A stretch of 9,283 nt of DNA, taken from contig DAOVAN010000059.1 of the NCBI GenBank assembly GCA_030671005.1, positions 1 through 9,283 of the forward strand, in the 5' to 3' direction. The translations under genes were made by a program, and so were the position numbers. Under the pieces are notes generated by a model, which saw nothing but the letters and a program-made list of their open reading frames with translations, did no database searches and was not told the DNA's origin. Below, piece after piece: positions 1 through 5,926 of this stretch (position 1 is the stretch's first letter; each line of letters opens with the position of its first letter). This stretch comes from Caldifarciminota bacterium (GTDB taxonomy: Bacteria > Hydrothermota > Tepidihabitantia > SM23-42).

Positions 1-170
1 GCATGCCGGGCAACACCGTCACCACAATATACAAAAAAGTGAATGAAGATTACCCGGATTTTCCGCTCTTTAATTTATCCCTGGATGGTCTCGACCATGC
101 GGTCGACGCCATGCGCCTGGAAACCTTCGTTACCCAGGCAAGGAATTATCAAGAAAGTAAATCCAGCTAA
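1..170 (+). CDS. C-terminal end of a 2-hydroxyacyl-CoA dehydratase activase-related protein (5' truncated)
   Basis: The reading frame is open from the window edge (third base onward) to TAA at 168-170, giving 56 codons. The visible tail begins MPGNTVTTIYKKV and continues with FPLFNLSLDGLDHAV and MRLETFVTQA. From memory this matches the extreme C-terminus of the large BadF/BcrA-type activase-related proteins (CoA-substrate-specific activase plus DUF2229-like region) of anaerobes, where a PGN-TVTT stretch is followed by an LDGLDHA-type motif. Those proteins are linked to ATP-dependent activation of 2-hydroxyacyl-CoA dehydratases, although many genomic copies have no assigned substrate. The ATPase domain and the iron-sulfur cysteines lie outside the window. 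The ATG at base 3 is an internal codon, not a start. No convincing terminator follows. The family call rests on this short tail only. Confidence 0.7.
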   Translation, partial: MPGNTVTTIYKKVNEDYPDFPLFNLSLDGLDHAVDAMRLETFVTQARNYQESKSS

Positions 171-306
171 CCATTTCCTTTTTTCAATGAACACATCAAA
201 TAAAGGAACAAAAAGCTAAACAGCAAATTGACACACTATCTCACCCCCCTCGTCGGAAACATACGCAACATATTCCATGAGTATACATTTAACCATCATT
301 ATATCC

Positions 307-330
307 TTCGACAATTTTAAAATTGTCGAA
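307..330. promoter_or_regulatory. Perfect 24-bp palindrome, candidate operator of the downstream regulator
   Basis: The arm TTCGACAATTTT (307-318) is followed with no spacer by its exact reverse complement (319-330). The dyad centre lies 43 bp before the start codon of the ArsR-like regulator. ArsR/SmtB dimers typically bind 12-2-12 type inverted repeats near their own promoter, so an autoregulatory operator is the natural reading. The right arm runs into the first 8-bp unit of the adjoining repeat, so a repeat-derived hairpin is the alternative. No convincing -35/-10 pair was found near it. Confidence 0.5.
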
Positions 331-347
331 TGGTCGAATAATCAAAT
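324..347. repeat. Short array of three 8-bp units (NGTCNNAT family)
   Basis: Three contiguous octamers, TGTCGAAT (324-331), GGTCGAAT (332-339) and AATCAAAT (340-347), have the GTC/ATC triplet in strict 8-bp phase at 325, 333 and 341. They fit the same consensus as the longer array at 1782-1877. The first unit forms part of the right arm of the palindrome, and the last unit ends one base before the Shine-Dalgarno sequence of the regulator gene. The array therefore fills the leader of that gene. Confidence 0.55.
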
Positions 348-361
348 TAGGAGAAAATAAG

Positions 362-679
362 ATGCAACTTGTTGAGAAAAGATTTAGAGGGTCGGTTGTT
401 TGTCGAGTATTAGGTTATCCTATCTCTTACGCGATAGTCAAGATGCTCTTGGAGAAAGGGAAAATGAATCTAGAAAGCATTGCGGTGCGTGTAAAAAGAA
501 CAAAGCCAACTGTCTGCTGCCATTTAACGAAATTGCGTTTAGCCAACATCGTAAGGTATGAAAAGTCAGGAAGAAACACTCATTATTGGATCAAATATCC
601 AAAAGAAGTAAAACGACTACTCGATGCCTGTGAAACATTTGTGAACCGTTCATCACGCAGGCTAGACAAAGATATTTGA
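362..679 (+). CDS. ArsR-like winged helix-turn-helix transcriptional regulator
   Basis: The 105-residue protein starts at the ATG at 362, chosen because AGGAG (349-353) lies 8 nt upstream. A TTG in the same frame at 323 would place the palindrome arm and octamer repeats inside the gene and has no ribosome binding site. The fold reads as a single winged-helix domain: VLGYPISYAIVKMLLEKG (16-33, helix 1 to 2), LESIAVRVKRTKPTVCCHLTKL (37-58, helix-turn-helix with recognition helix about 48-58), then IVRYEKSGRNTHYWI (63-77, beta wing) and a basic C-terminal helix. The classical ArsR metal motif CxC at the start of the helix-turn-helix is absent. Instead there are adjacent cysteines C52-C53 in the recognition helix, plus C14 and C90, so redox or metal sensing is possible but unproven. 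It is probably a DNA-binding dimer, perhaps autoregulated through the palindrome at 307-330. Its regulon is unknown. The gene converges with amrS. Confidence 0.8.
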   Translation: MQLVEKRFRGSVVCRVLGYPISYAIVKMLLEKGKMNLESIAVRVKRTKPTVCCHLTKLRLANIVRYEKSGRNTHYWIKYPKEVKRLLDACETFVNRSSRRLDKDI

Positions 680-687
680 TGGCCGGC

Positions 688-705
688 AAATAATTGCAAT
701 TATTT
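688..705. repeat. 18-bp perfect AT-rich palindrome between convergent genes
   Basis: AAATAATTG (688-696) is followed immediately by its reverse complement (697-705), 8 bp after the stop codon of the regulator and 51 bp beyond the amrS stop. As RNA it would be a weak AT-rich hairpin without a proper loop or a long U tract, so it is at best a poor bidirectional terminator. It could equally be a protein-binding dyad. No function can be assigned. Confidence 0.35.
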
Positions 706-756
706 CCTCAGCAGACTATTGTGGGATTATCGTATTATTCTCTTCTTATCGTTCAC

Positions 757-1752
757 TCACAGAATGAAATATCCCCGCAGGTCATAACCGCAGTGTAGGC
801 ATGCACCGTCGCCGGTAATCTTATTGTCTATCAGTGCCAGGCCAGACCTTGTGATAAGCAAGGCCCCGCACTCTGGACACGAAGTATTCTCGTATTTATG
901 ATCAGCCACATTACCCAAGTAGACGAAATAGAAACCGAGTCCCTCTGCAATCTGGTAAGCATCTTCCAAAAAACGAACTGATGTAGGTGGTGCAGAGTAC
1001 TCGTACGCAGGAAAGTACCGGGTGAGGTGCCACGGGATATTGCCCAGATCATCTAAAATTCTCTTTCCGATATCGGACACAACTGCCAAATCATCATTGA
1101 CCCCGGTGATCATAAGGGTAGTGACCTCGAGATGGACACCGCTATCCTTTAACATCTTACAGTTACGCCAGATCTTTTCACCATCCGCGTGGCAGTATTT
1201 CTGTATGTTACTAATACTCCCTTTGATATCCACATTCGCGGCGTCGAGGCCAGAGCGAATGAATAGCTCAAGGGCTCGCTCTGTCATGTAACCGTTAGTG
1301 ACAATCGTATTGTAAAGGTCACGACGCTTGGCGATCTTGAATGTCTCAATACCCCACTCCAGAAAAAGCGTCGGTTCGTTGAAGCTGAGTGATGTACCCT
1401 GACACGAATTGGCCAGGGCGATTCTAACAAACTCCTCAGGGCTGATGTATCCCTTAGATTGCGGTTCGACTTTGGAAATATCATAATTCTGACACCAGGG
1501 GCAATCAAAATTGCACGACCAGAACCCCACGGTCAGAGCCCTTGAACCGGGATAATAATGAAAGAACGGTTTCTTTTCTATCTGATTTATTGACAGCGAA
1601 GATATGTTACCGTAATTCAGTGTATAGATTGTGCCTTGTCTATTGATTCTTGTGCCACAATGACCCTTGCTGTCTTCATCAATTTTGCACTGACGTTCAC
1701 AGACTAGACACTTGCCATTTTCCTGGAGTACGGATTCACACATTTCACCCAT
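757..1752 (-). CDS. amrS: AmrS-type radical SAM protein (AmmeMemoRadiSam family, PflA-like)
   Basis: The 331-residue cytosolic protein belongs to the COG1180 pyruvate-formate-lyase-activating-enzyme-like radical SAM group. The cluster-binding motif is C80-NFD-C84-PW-C87, which would ligate a 4Fe-4S cluster and cleave S-adenosylmethionine. The preceding IEKKPFFHYYPGS (58-70) and later SFNEPTLFLEW, LDAANVDIKG and TTLMITGVND stretches are typical of the AmrS subgroup. An N-terminal cysteine set (C15, C18, C22, C32) and a C-terminal rubredoxin-like set (C292/C295 and C318/C321) probably bind further metal. AmrS genes often sit beside Memo and AMMECR1 homologues. Neither is present here, so partners must be elsewhere, and the substrate is not established. 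The first ATG (1752) follows a full-consensus promoter at exactly the distance expected for a leaderless mRNA. The second ATG (1743) is an alternative start. No strong Shine-Dalgarno sequence precedes either. Confidence 0.85.
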   Translation of the reverse strand: MGEMCESVLQENGKCLVCERQCKIDEDSKGHCGTRINRQGTIYTLNYGNISSLSINQIEKKPFFHYYPGSRALTVGFWSCNFDCPWCQNYDISKVEPQSKGYISPEEFVRIALANSCQGTSLSFNEPTLFLEWGIETFKIAKRRDLYNTIVTNGYMTERALELFIRSGLDAANVDIKGSISNIQKYCHADGEKIWRNCKMLKDSGVHLEVTTLMITGVNDDLAVVSDIGKRILDDLGNIPWHLTRYFPAYEYSAPPTSVRFLEDAYQIAEGLGFYFVYLGNVADHKYENTSCPECGALLITRSGLALIDNKITGDGACLHCGYDLRGYFIL

Positions 1753-1759
1753 ACCAGTG

Positions 1760-1787
1760 ATTATAATACTCGGCGCATGAATGTCAA
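1760..1787 (-). promoter_or_regulatory. Full-consensus sigma-70-type promoter of amrS, probably leaderless
   Basis: Read on the minus strand, TTGACA (1787-1782) and TATAAT (1765-1760) are both perfect consensus hexamers separated by 16 bp. The amrS ATG begins at 1752, 7 nt beyond the -10 box, so the predicted transcription start coincides with the start codon. The -35 hexamer lies within the first octamer of the neighbouring repeat array. Confidence 0.8.
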
Positions 1788-1877
1788 ATGGTCGGATTGT
1801 CTGATTGTCCTATGGTCTTATAGTCCTATTGTCTTATGGTCCCATCGTCTCACGGTCTCCCCATCTCTTTGTCACAA
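1782..1877. repeat. Degenerate 8-bp tandem array, consensus NGTCNNAT, about 12 phases
   Basis: The GTC triplet recurs at exactly 8-bp intervals at 1783, 1791, 1799, 1807, 1815, 1823, 1831, 1839, 1847 and 1855, with ATC at 1863 and GTC again at 1871. The first eight units (1782-1845) also keep AT as their last two bases, for example TGTCCTAT, GGTCTTAT and AGTCCTAT. The first base and the two bases before AT vary freely. The array degrades toward the tRNA side. It lies between divergently transcribed amrS and tRNA-Gly, and its first unit supplies the amrS -35 box. The same octamer family occurs at 324-347. It is not coding: the short frames across it resemble no protein. Confidence 0.75.
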
Positions 1878-1890
1878 GAAAGGGGTTGCC

Positions 1891-1918
1891 TTGACAACAT
1901 AGGTATTTGGCATATACT
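1891..1918 (+). promoter_or_regulatory. Sigma-70-type promoter of tRNA-Gly and probably of the envelope operon
   Basis: TTGACA (1891-1896, perfect) and TATACT (1913-1918, five of six matches to TATAAT) are separated by 16 bp. The predicted transcription start near 1925 is only a few bases before the mature tRNA 5' end at 1929, as is common for stable RNA genes. No terminator is visible between the tRNA and the next coding start 32 bp later. Confidence 0.8.
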
Positions 1919-1928
1919 TTTTGAGTCT

Positions 1929-2000
1929 GCGGGTGTAGCTCAGGGGTCGAGCATCGGCTTCCCAAGCCGAGGGTCGCGGGTTCGAATCCCGTCGCCCGCT
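1929..2000 (+). tRNA. tRNA-Gly, anticodon CCC
   Basis: A full cloverleaf can be folded in 72 nt. The acceptor GCGGGTG (1929-1935) pairs with CGCCCGC (1993-1999) with one G-U pair. The D stem is GCTC/GAGC around an AGGGGTC loop. The anticodon stem TCGGC/GCCGA encloses TTCCCAA, giving CCC at 1961-1963. The variable loop is 5 nt, and the T arm GCGGG-TTCGAAT-CCCGT has one terminal wobble pair. The discriminator base is T (2000), as usual for bacterial glycine tRNAs. The CCA end is not encoded and must be added after transcription. It would read the GGG codon. Confidence 0.96.
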
Positions 2001-2032
2001 TTAATTGTTTATTTCTGAAGAAAGGAGACGCC

Positions 2033-2815
2033 ATGCGATATTTACTGTCTTTGTCTATTTTGGCTTTGTGTTTTGCCCTGCCGTGCTATGCCGAAATGGA
2101 TTGGGAGCATCTGATTCTCAAGGAATCGTCTCCTGACCAGTCGCAGGCGGTTAGCCTACTGAAAACAGAGTTCTACAGTCTGCAATATGACGCCACAAAA
2201 ACTGTCGGGGACTTTATCCAAATGTATTCTGATCGAGAACAACCCCTGGTCGCACAATTGAGCGACTATAAACCACTTCAGTTCTATTTGACCGACGGCA
2301 CTGTTGAATACGCATTCCACCTGCCCGTAACACCAGGACTCATCACCCTACTTCTACCTACTACACAACCGGTACAGCTAGTAGTACCTATGCTCTGCCC
2401 GCATTGTGGTCAGGATTGGCCGGCCGAGATGCCGCCTCCTGAAGGGCTCCAACTAACACCAAAGGAGATCGAGAGAACAGACTACACAGGTATAATTATT
2501 GACTGCCGCGATACTCAGCTGACCCCCTGCCTCTTCCCGAAGGTATTCGATGAAAAACTCCAAGAAGTATATTCCATCAACTTCGCTGCTCCGCAATATG
2601 TCATTGAAAGAGGCCTGACAACATATATGAAAGGCGGTGTGGTAGACCATCAAAGACTTGGCAATAATCCATTGCGAATCAGTGCTCTTGACGCGGTCGG
2701 CGACAAGCAAACCGATATTCGAATCTCCGCTTCAGATGCACGGCGTATTCATGGTTCCAAGAATAACCTGGACTTGCTTAGAGAATGTCGTGTCGCCATC
2801 ATTTTTGGGCAGTAA
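2033..2815 (+). CDS. Exported protein of unknown function with conserved YTG...CRV C-terminal domain
   Basis: The 260-residue product starts at the ATG at 2033 behind AAGGAG (2022-2027). Residues 1-20 form a signal peptide ending in CYA, with cleavage predicted before E21. The cysteines at 13 and 18 are not in a good lipobox, so a soluble periplasmic protein is more likely than a lipoprotein. A CPHCGQDW motif (122-129) in the middle resembles a two-cysteine zinc or redox site. The C-terminal half, from YTGIIIDCRD (151-160) through NPLRISALDA (212-221), TDIRISASDARRI (227-239) and LRECRVAIIFG (249-259), resembles a domain I recall from exported proteins of Deltaproteobacteria and related diderms, usually with YTGLVIDARG and CRVMIV. 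I cannot name that family with confidence. It opens the run containing lptF and lptG, 32 bp after the tRNA, so an envelope role is inferred. Confidence 0.75.
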   Translation: MRYLLSLSILALCFALPCYAEMDWEHLILKESSPDQSQAVSLLKTEFYSLQYDATKTVGDFIQMYSDREQPLVAQLSDYKPLQFYLTDGTVEYAFHLPVTPGLITLLLPTTQPVQLVVPMLCPHCGQDWPAEMPPPEGLQLTPKEIERTDYTGIIIDCRDTQLTPCLFPKVFDEKLQEVYSINFAAPQYVIERGLTTYMKGGVVDHQRLGNNPLRISALDAVGDKQTDIRISASDARRIHGSKNNLDLLRECRVAIIFGQ

Positions 2816-3546
2816 TTCTTATTTTTTCGAGCTGCGCCTCGCTTCTTAATCGTCCGGATGATTTCGAACGAGGCATAGAATTATACAAAGACAAGCAATA
2901 CGGCGAGGCCATAAGTCTTTTCAAAGCCCACCACGCCGAACATCCCGATTCCGACTCAACCCTCTACTATCTATTTGACTGCTACAGACAATTGGGCCGG
3001 TCCGAGGAGCAAATCTTGATCCTGGAAAAACTGGTCAAGAGAGGGGTGGATGATGAAAATGTCTATTTAAACCTAACTTACTATTATCGCAAGCACAATA
3101 GGTTTGACGACCTATACAGACTGCTATTGAACCTTCCTCCCGCCACAAGAGACGAGGTGGACAAATACTCGGCAGTCACGCGCAAGCTCTTTGCCGAGCT
3201 TATCTGCGGAGCCGTTACCCAGAACATCAGGACTGACCCCATGATATTCACCATCTCAAAGGGCTATCTACCCATATTCCCGGATGGGAAGTTATACGAA
3301 GACGACACACTCACCGTGGCACACCTGATTATTCTTTTGGATCGATTGGTAGAACCTGACTATCCCCGGGATCTGTATCCCATGAAACACATCTCGACCA
3401 AATCATATCTGTATCTCCCCTATATGAGACTCGTCCATTTCGGGGTCTTGCAGTTCAGTCCTTATGTGATGCCTGATCAATACGCTAAACCCTCAACCGC
3501 CATTCATGCCATTGAGGTACTAAGAAAACGGGGACGCTTTGATTAG
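2785..3546 (+). CDS. TPR-containing lipoprotein with possible SLH-like C-terminus
   Basis: The 253-residue product has a lipoprotein signal: basic start, hydrophobic WAVILIF, then lipobox FSSC with C17 as the lipidated residue. Residues about 25-115 contain tetratricopeptide-like helices, clearest at FERGIELYKDKQYGEAISLFKA (27-48), which suggests protein-protein contacts in the periplasm. The C-terminal half has two stretches, around PDGKLYEDDTLTVAHLIILL (166-185) and YLPYMRLVHFGVLQF (210-224) with the following AIHAIEVLRKRG, that resemble degenerate SLH-type repeats; this is tentative. The ATG start overlaps the preceding gene by 31 nt, unusually long, but the lipobox would be lost with any later start and no alternative ATG, GTG or TTG precedes it. 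A role as an outer-membrane assembly or LPS-transport accessory is inferred from neighbours only. Confidence 0.75.
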   Translation: MSCRHHFWAVILIFSSCASLLNRPDDFERGIELYKDKQYGEAISLFKAHHAEHPDSDSTLYYLFDCYRQLGRSEEQILILEKLVKRGVDDENVYLNLTYYYRKHNRFDDLYRLLLNLPPATRDEVDKYSAVTRKLFAELICGAVTQNIRTDPMIFTISKGYLPIFPDGKLYEDDTLTVAHLIILLDRLVEPDYPRDLYPMKHISTKSYLYLPYMRLVHFGVLQFSPYVMPDQYAKPSTAIHAIEVLRKRGRFD

Positions 3547-4786
3547 AATTGTTGACCGTTACTTCCTAAAGGAGTTTATTCCACCATTCTTCTTCTCCAT
3601 GATTGCGCTGACTTTCATTCTTCTCATGAATGAATTATTCCGGCTCATCGACTTATTTGTACGGAAAGGACTACCCGTCGCCGTCGTGGGCCAGATTCTC
3701 ATCTATACACTGCCCTTGATCTTATCATACACAGCACCCATGGCAATACTCGTTGCGATCGTAATGACTTTCGGTCGTGCAGCCCAGGATAACGAAATCC
3801 TGGCCTTGAAGACGAGTGGCCTACCATTCGTGTCAATCATGCGCACGCCCTTTATGATAACTGCTGTCTTCATGTTACTCTTGGTATTCTTCAACAACTA
3901 CGTGCTGCCTGAATCGAACCACCGCGTGCGTAATCTCATGCTGGATGTCACCCGAAAGCGGCCAGCAGTGCGTTTGCCCGAAGGAATATTCACTAACGAC
4001 TTCCCGGGCTACACAATATACATCGGCAAAAAAGACGAACGGCACTCAAGAATATACGATGTCACGATCTACAACGCAAGAGATGGTATGCTCGTCACTG
4101 CTCCGAAGGGCGAGCTCAAGAGTTTTGAGGAAGAAAACATTCTACGATTCACGCTATATAATGGTGAATTACATCAACTCGTCGACAGCGTGACGTACCA
4201 GAGAACTCACTTCGACAAGCAAATCCTCAACATGAAACTCGACACAGAATTAGTGAGGAAAGAACGCACTTACCGTGGTGAAAACGAACTCAATATCGGA
4301 GGCTTAGAAGAAAAGATCAATGAACACCAACAGAAAGTTCTCGACTTAAGAAATGATATCGACAGAATCGGGAAAAAGGCAATCAAGAATTATGTGCGGG
4401 GTAACATCGCAAACCTCGATCGGGCAATATTTGAGATCGAAAGGAAAGTGAGAACCCTTGACGGTACAACACGCAAATTGGCGCGTTATCAAGTCTCTTT
4501 CTATAAGAAATTCTCACTTGCTTTCGCCTGTCTTGTCTTTGTCATCATCGGCGCTCCACTCGGTTATCTTTTCCGAAGAGGCGGCATCGCCGGTATCCTG
4601 GCTGGCGTCATGCTCTTTTCATCGTATTATATCCTGGTCATCGCCGGTGAGGAATTTGCCGACCGCAGGAATTTCTCGGCCTTCTGGGGCATGTGGCTGC
4701 CCAATATCATTCTGTTCGTAATTGGCATCTATCTTTTTCTATTGGCAGAACTCGACCGTTCGCCAATCAGGAAGCTATTCAAATGA
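3539..4786 (+). CDS. lptF: LPS export permease LptF-type (YjgP/YjgQ family)
   Basis: The 415-residue inner-membrane protein is one half of the predicted LptB2FG complex, which extracts lipopolysaccharide from the inner membrane and passes it to LptC and the LptA bridge. The arrangement is typical: N-terminal IVDRYFLKEF, three membrane spans (about 14-34, 54-78, 101-121), a periplasmic beta-jellyroll (about 125-250), then three more spans (325-344, 349-370, 384-404). FACLVFVIIGAPLGYLFRRGG (329-349) is the family hallmark. Between jellyroll and span 4 lies a charged helical, probably coiled-coil segment (about 255-320), longer than in enterobacterial LptF. The start is TTG at 3539, overlapping the upstream stop by 8 nt, with a G-rich GGGGA at 3531-3535 close in front. 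The protein would begin at the family-typical MIRIVDRY. Assigning F rather than G is by gene order and is less certain. Confidence 0.9.
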   Translation: MIRIVDRYFLKEFIPPFFFSMIALTFILLMNELFRLIDLFVRKGLPVAVVGQILIYTLPLILSYTAPMAILVAIVMTFGRAAQDNEILALKTSGLPFVSIMRTPFMITAVFMLLLVFFNNYVLPESNHRVRNLMLDVTRKRPAVRLPEGIFTNDFPGYTIYIGKKDERHSRIYDVTIYNARDGMLVTAPKGELKSFEEENILRFTLYNGELHQLVDSVTYQRTHFDKQILNMKLDTELVRKERTYRGENELNIGGLEEKINEHQQKVLDLRNDIDRIGKKAIKNYVRGNIANLDRAIFEIERKVRTLDGTTRKLARYQVSFYKKFSLAFACLVFVIIGAPLGYLFRRGGIAGILAGVMLFSSYYILVIAGEEFADRRNFSAFWGMWLPNIILFVIGIYLFLLAELDRSPIRKLFK

Positions 4787-5862
4787 GCATAATCAACCGT
4801 TACGTATTGAATCACTTTGCGCGCTACATGGCTATCTGCCTTGGCGTATCGATCTTCATCTATATAGTCATCAATCTCTTTGACAACCTGGGTAAGTTTC
4901 TTGCTAAGAACGCTAGTGCACTGGACATCATGATCTACTATCTTTATCTGGCGCCCTCTTATGCTATACTACTCATCCCGGTCGCCTCGATGGTCGCTGT
5001 ATTTCTGGTCTTCGGGATTATGACAAAGAATCGAGAAATACTCGTTCTCAAAACAAGCGGCCTTAGCATTAATAGCCTATTCTATTTACTGTTAATAACG
5101 GGTGCAGTCATCGCGTTTGGAACTTTTGTTTTTCAAGAAACGGTCGGTGTCTGGGCACAAGCAAGACTAAAAGAGCACGAACAGACAAAAATCAACCGAC
5201 GGCCCCGAAGAGCCCAAACCTGGCGCAGAAATTTCTTCTATTATGGCGAGAATAACTGGATATACTTTATCAAGAAGTTTGATGGAAGAATCAACGCGAT
5301 GGACAATGTGGTCCTCTGGCAAATAACCGCTGACAATCGAATCGAACAGCGCATCGATGCTGCCCGTGGCAAATATGATGATTTTTGGTTATTGGAGAAT
5401 GCAACGGTACGGCACTTCGACACCCTGGACCACGAAACTCTTACTAAGTATTCGCTCCTCGAGATGCCCGAGCTGCAAGAGAAGCCCAATGATTTTCTTA
5501 AGAAGATAAAGCCCGCCGAAGAGATGAACTTCGTCGAAATCGCCGCTTTCGTGAATAAACGTCAGCGGGCAGGCCAGAACGTGACAAAGGAGGAGGTCGA
5601 GTTGAATTACCGGTTCTCGTATCCTCTTATAACGGTAATATTACTATTGATTACTCTCCCGGTTTCAGTCGTTTTGAGAAGGGGCGGGATTGCGATCGGG
5701 TTAGGCATCAGCATCGGCCTGGCTTTTTTATACTGGGGCGTTATTCAGTCGAGCCGGGCCTATGGTGTGGCAGGTATGTTGAATCCAGTACTCGCCGCAT
5801 GGTTACCTAACATCATATTTGGCATTTTCGGCGTGATATTGATACTCAAAGCCCCGCGCTAG
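4783..5862 (+). CDS. lptG: LPS export permease LptG-type (YjgP/YjgQ family)
   Basis: The 359-residue paralogue of the preceding protein is the probable second permease subunit of the LPS exporter. The ATG at 4783 overlaps the lptF stop as ATGA, a standard sign of translational coupling. A frame extension to 4693 is rejected because it lies wholly within lptF and MSIINRYVLNHF is the normal family start. Six spans are visible (about 14-34, 53-80, 97-117, 278-297, 301-322, 335-355) with the periplasmic jellyroll (about 120-250) between spans 3 and 4. NREILVLKTSG (83-93) is the conserved loop thought to contact the LptB ATPase, and PVSVVLRRGG (293-302) is the second conserved region. It lacks the long coiled-coil insert of its neighbour. 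LptB, LptC and LptA are not in the window. Confidence 0.92.
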   Translation: MSIINRYVLNHFARYMAICLGVSIFIYIVINLFDNLGKFLAKNASALDIMIYYLYLAPSYAILLIPVASMVAVFLVFGIMTKNREILVLKTSGLSINSLFYLLLITGAVIAFGTFVFQETVGVWAQARLKEHEQTKINRRPRRAQTWRRNFFYYGENNWIYFIKKFDGRINAMDNVVLWQITADNRIEQRIDAARGKYDDFWLLENATVRHFDTLDHETLTKYSLLEMPELQEKPNDFLKKIKPAEEMNFVEIAAFVNKRQRAGQNVTKEEVELNYRFSYPLITVILLLITLPVSVVLRRGGIAIGLGISIGLAFLYWGVIQSSRAYGVAGMLNPVLAAWLPNIIFGIFGVILILKAPR

Positions 5863-5891
5863 ACCAGATATTCCCGACAACTACCGCAATG

Positions 5892-5920
5892 TTGACATTT
5901 CTCTAAATTTCAGATAGAAT
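5892..5920 (+). promoter_or_regulatory. Strong sigma-70-type promoter of accD, probably leaderless
   Basis: TTGACA (5892-5897, perfect) and TAGAAT (5915-5920, five of six) are separated by 17 bp, the optimal spacing. The accD ATG is at 5927, leaving 6 nt between the -10 box and the start codon, so transcription should begin on or next to the A of ATG. No Shine-Dalgarno sequence is present before this start. Confidence 0.75.
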
Positions 5921-5926
5921 ATAGTT

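Noticed and set aside
175..208. Inverted repeat TTCCTTT/AAAGGAA after the activase gene as a terminator
   Set aside because: Only 7 bp with a 20-nt loop, AT-rich and without a following T tract; pairing this weak is expected by chance.
228..256. TTGACA at 228-233 as the -35 box of the regulator promoter
   Set aside because: No -10-like hexamer occurs 15-19 bp downstream; that position is GC-rich.
323..361. Upstream TTG start extending the regulator by 13 residues
   Set aside because: It lies inside the palindrome and octamer repeats and has no ribosome binding site, while AGGAG sits 8 nt before the ATG at 362.
1782..1877. CRISPR array
   Set aside because: Units are 8 bp, directly contiguous, with no spacers and no cas genes nearby.
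1834..2034. Open frames on both strands across the tRNA and octamer array
   Set aside because: They overlap a well-folded tRNA gene and a tandem repeat, and their translations resemble no protein; the apparent similarity of such frames to database entries usually comes from mis-annotated tRNA regions.
4693..4782. N-terminal extension of LptG
   Set aside because: It lies inside lptF in another frame and does not resemble the family; the ATG at 4783 gives the usual ATGA overlap and family N-terminus.
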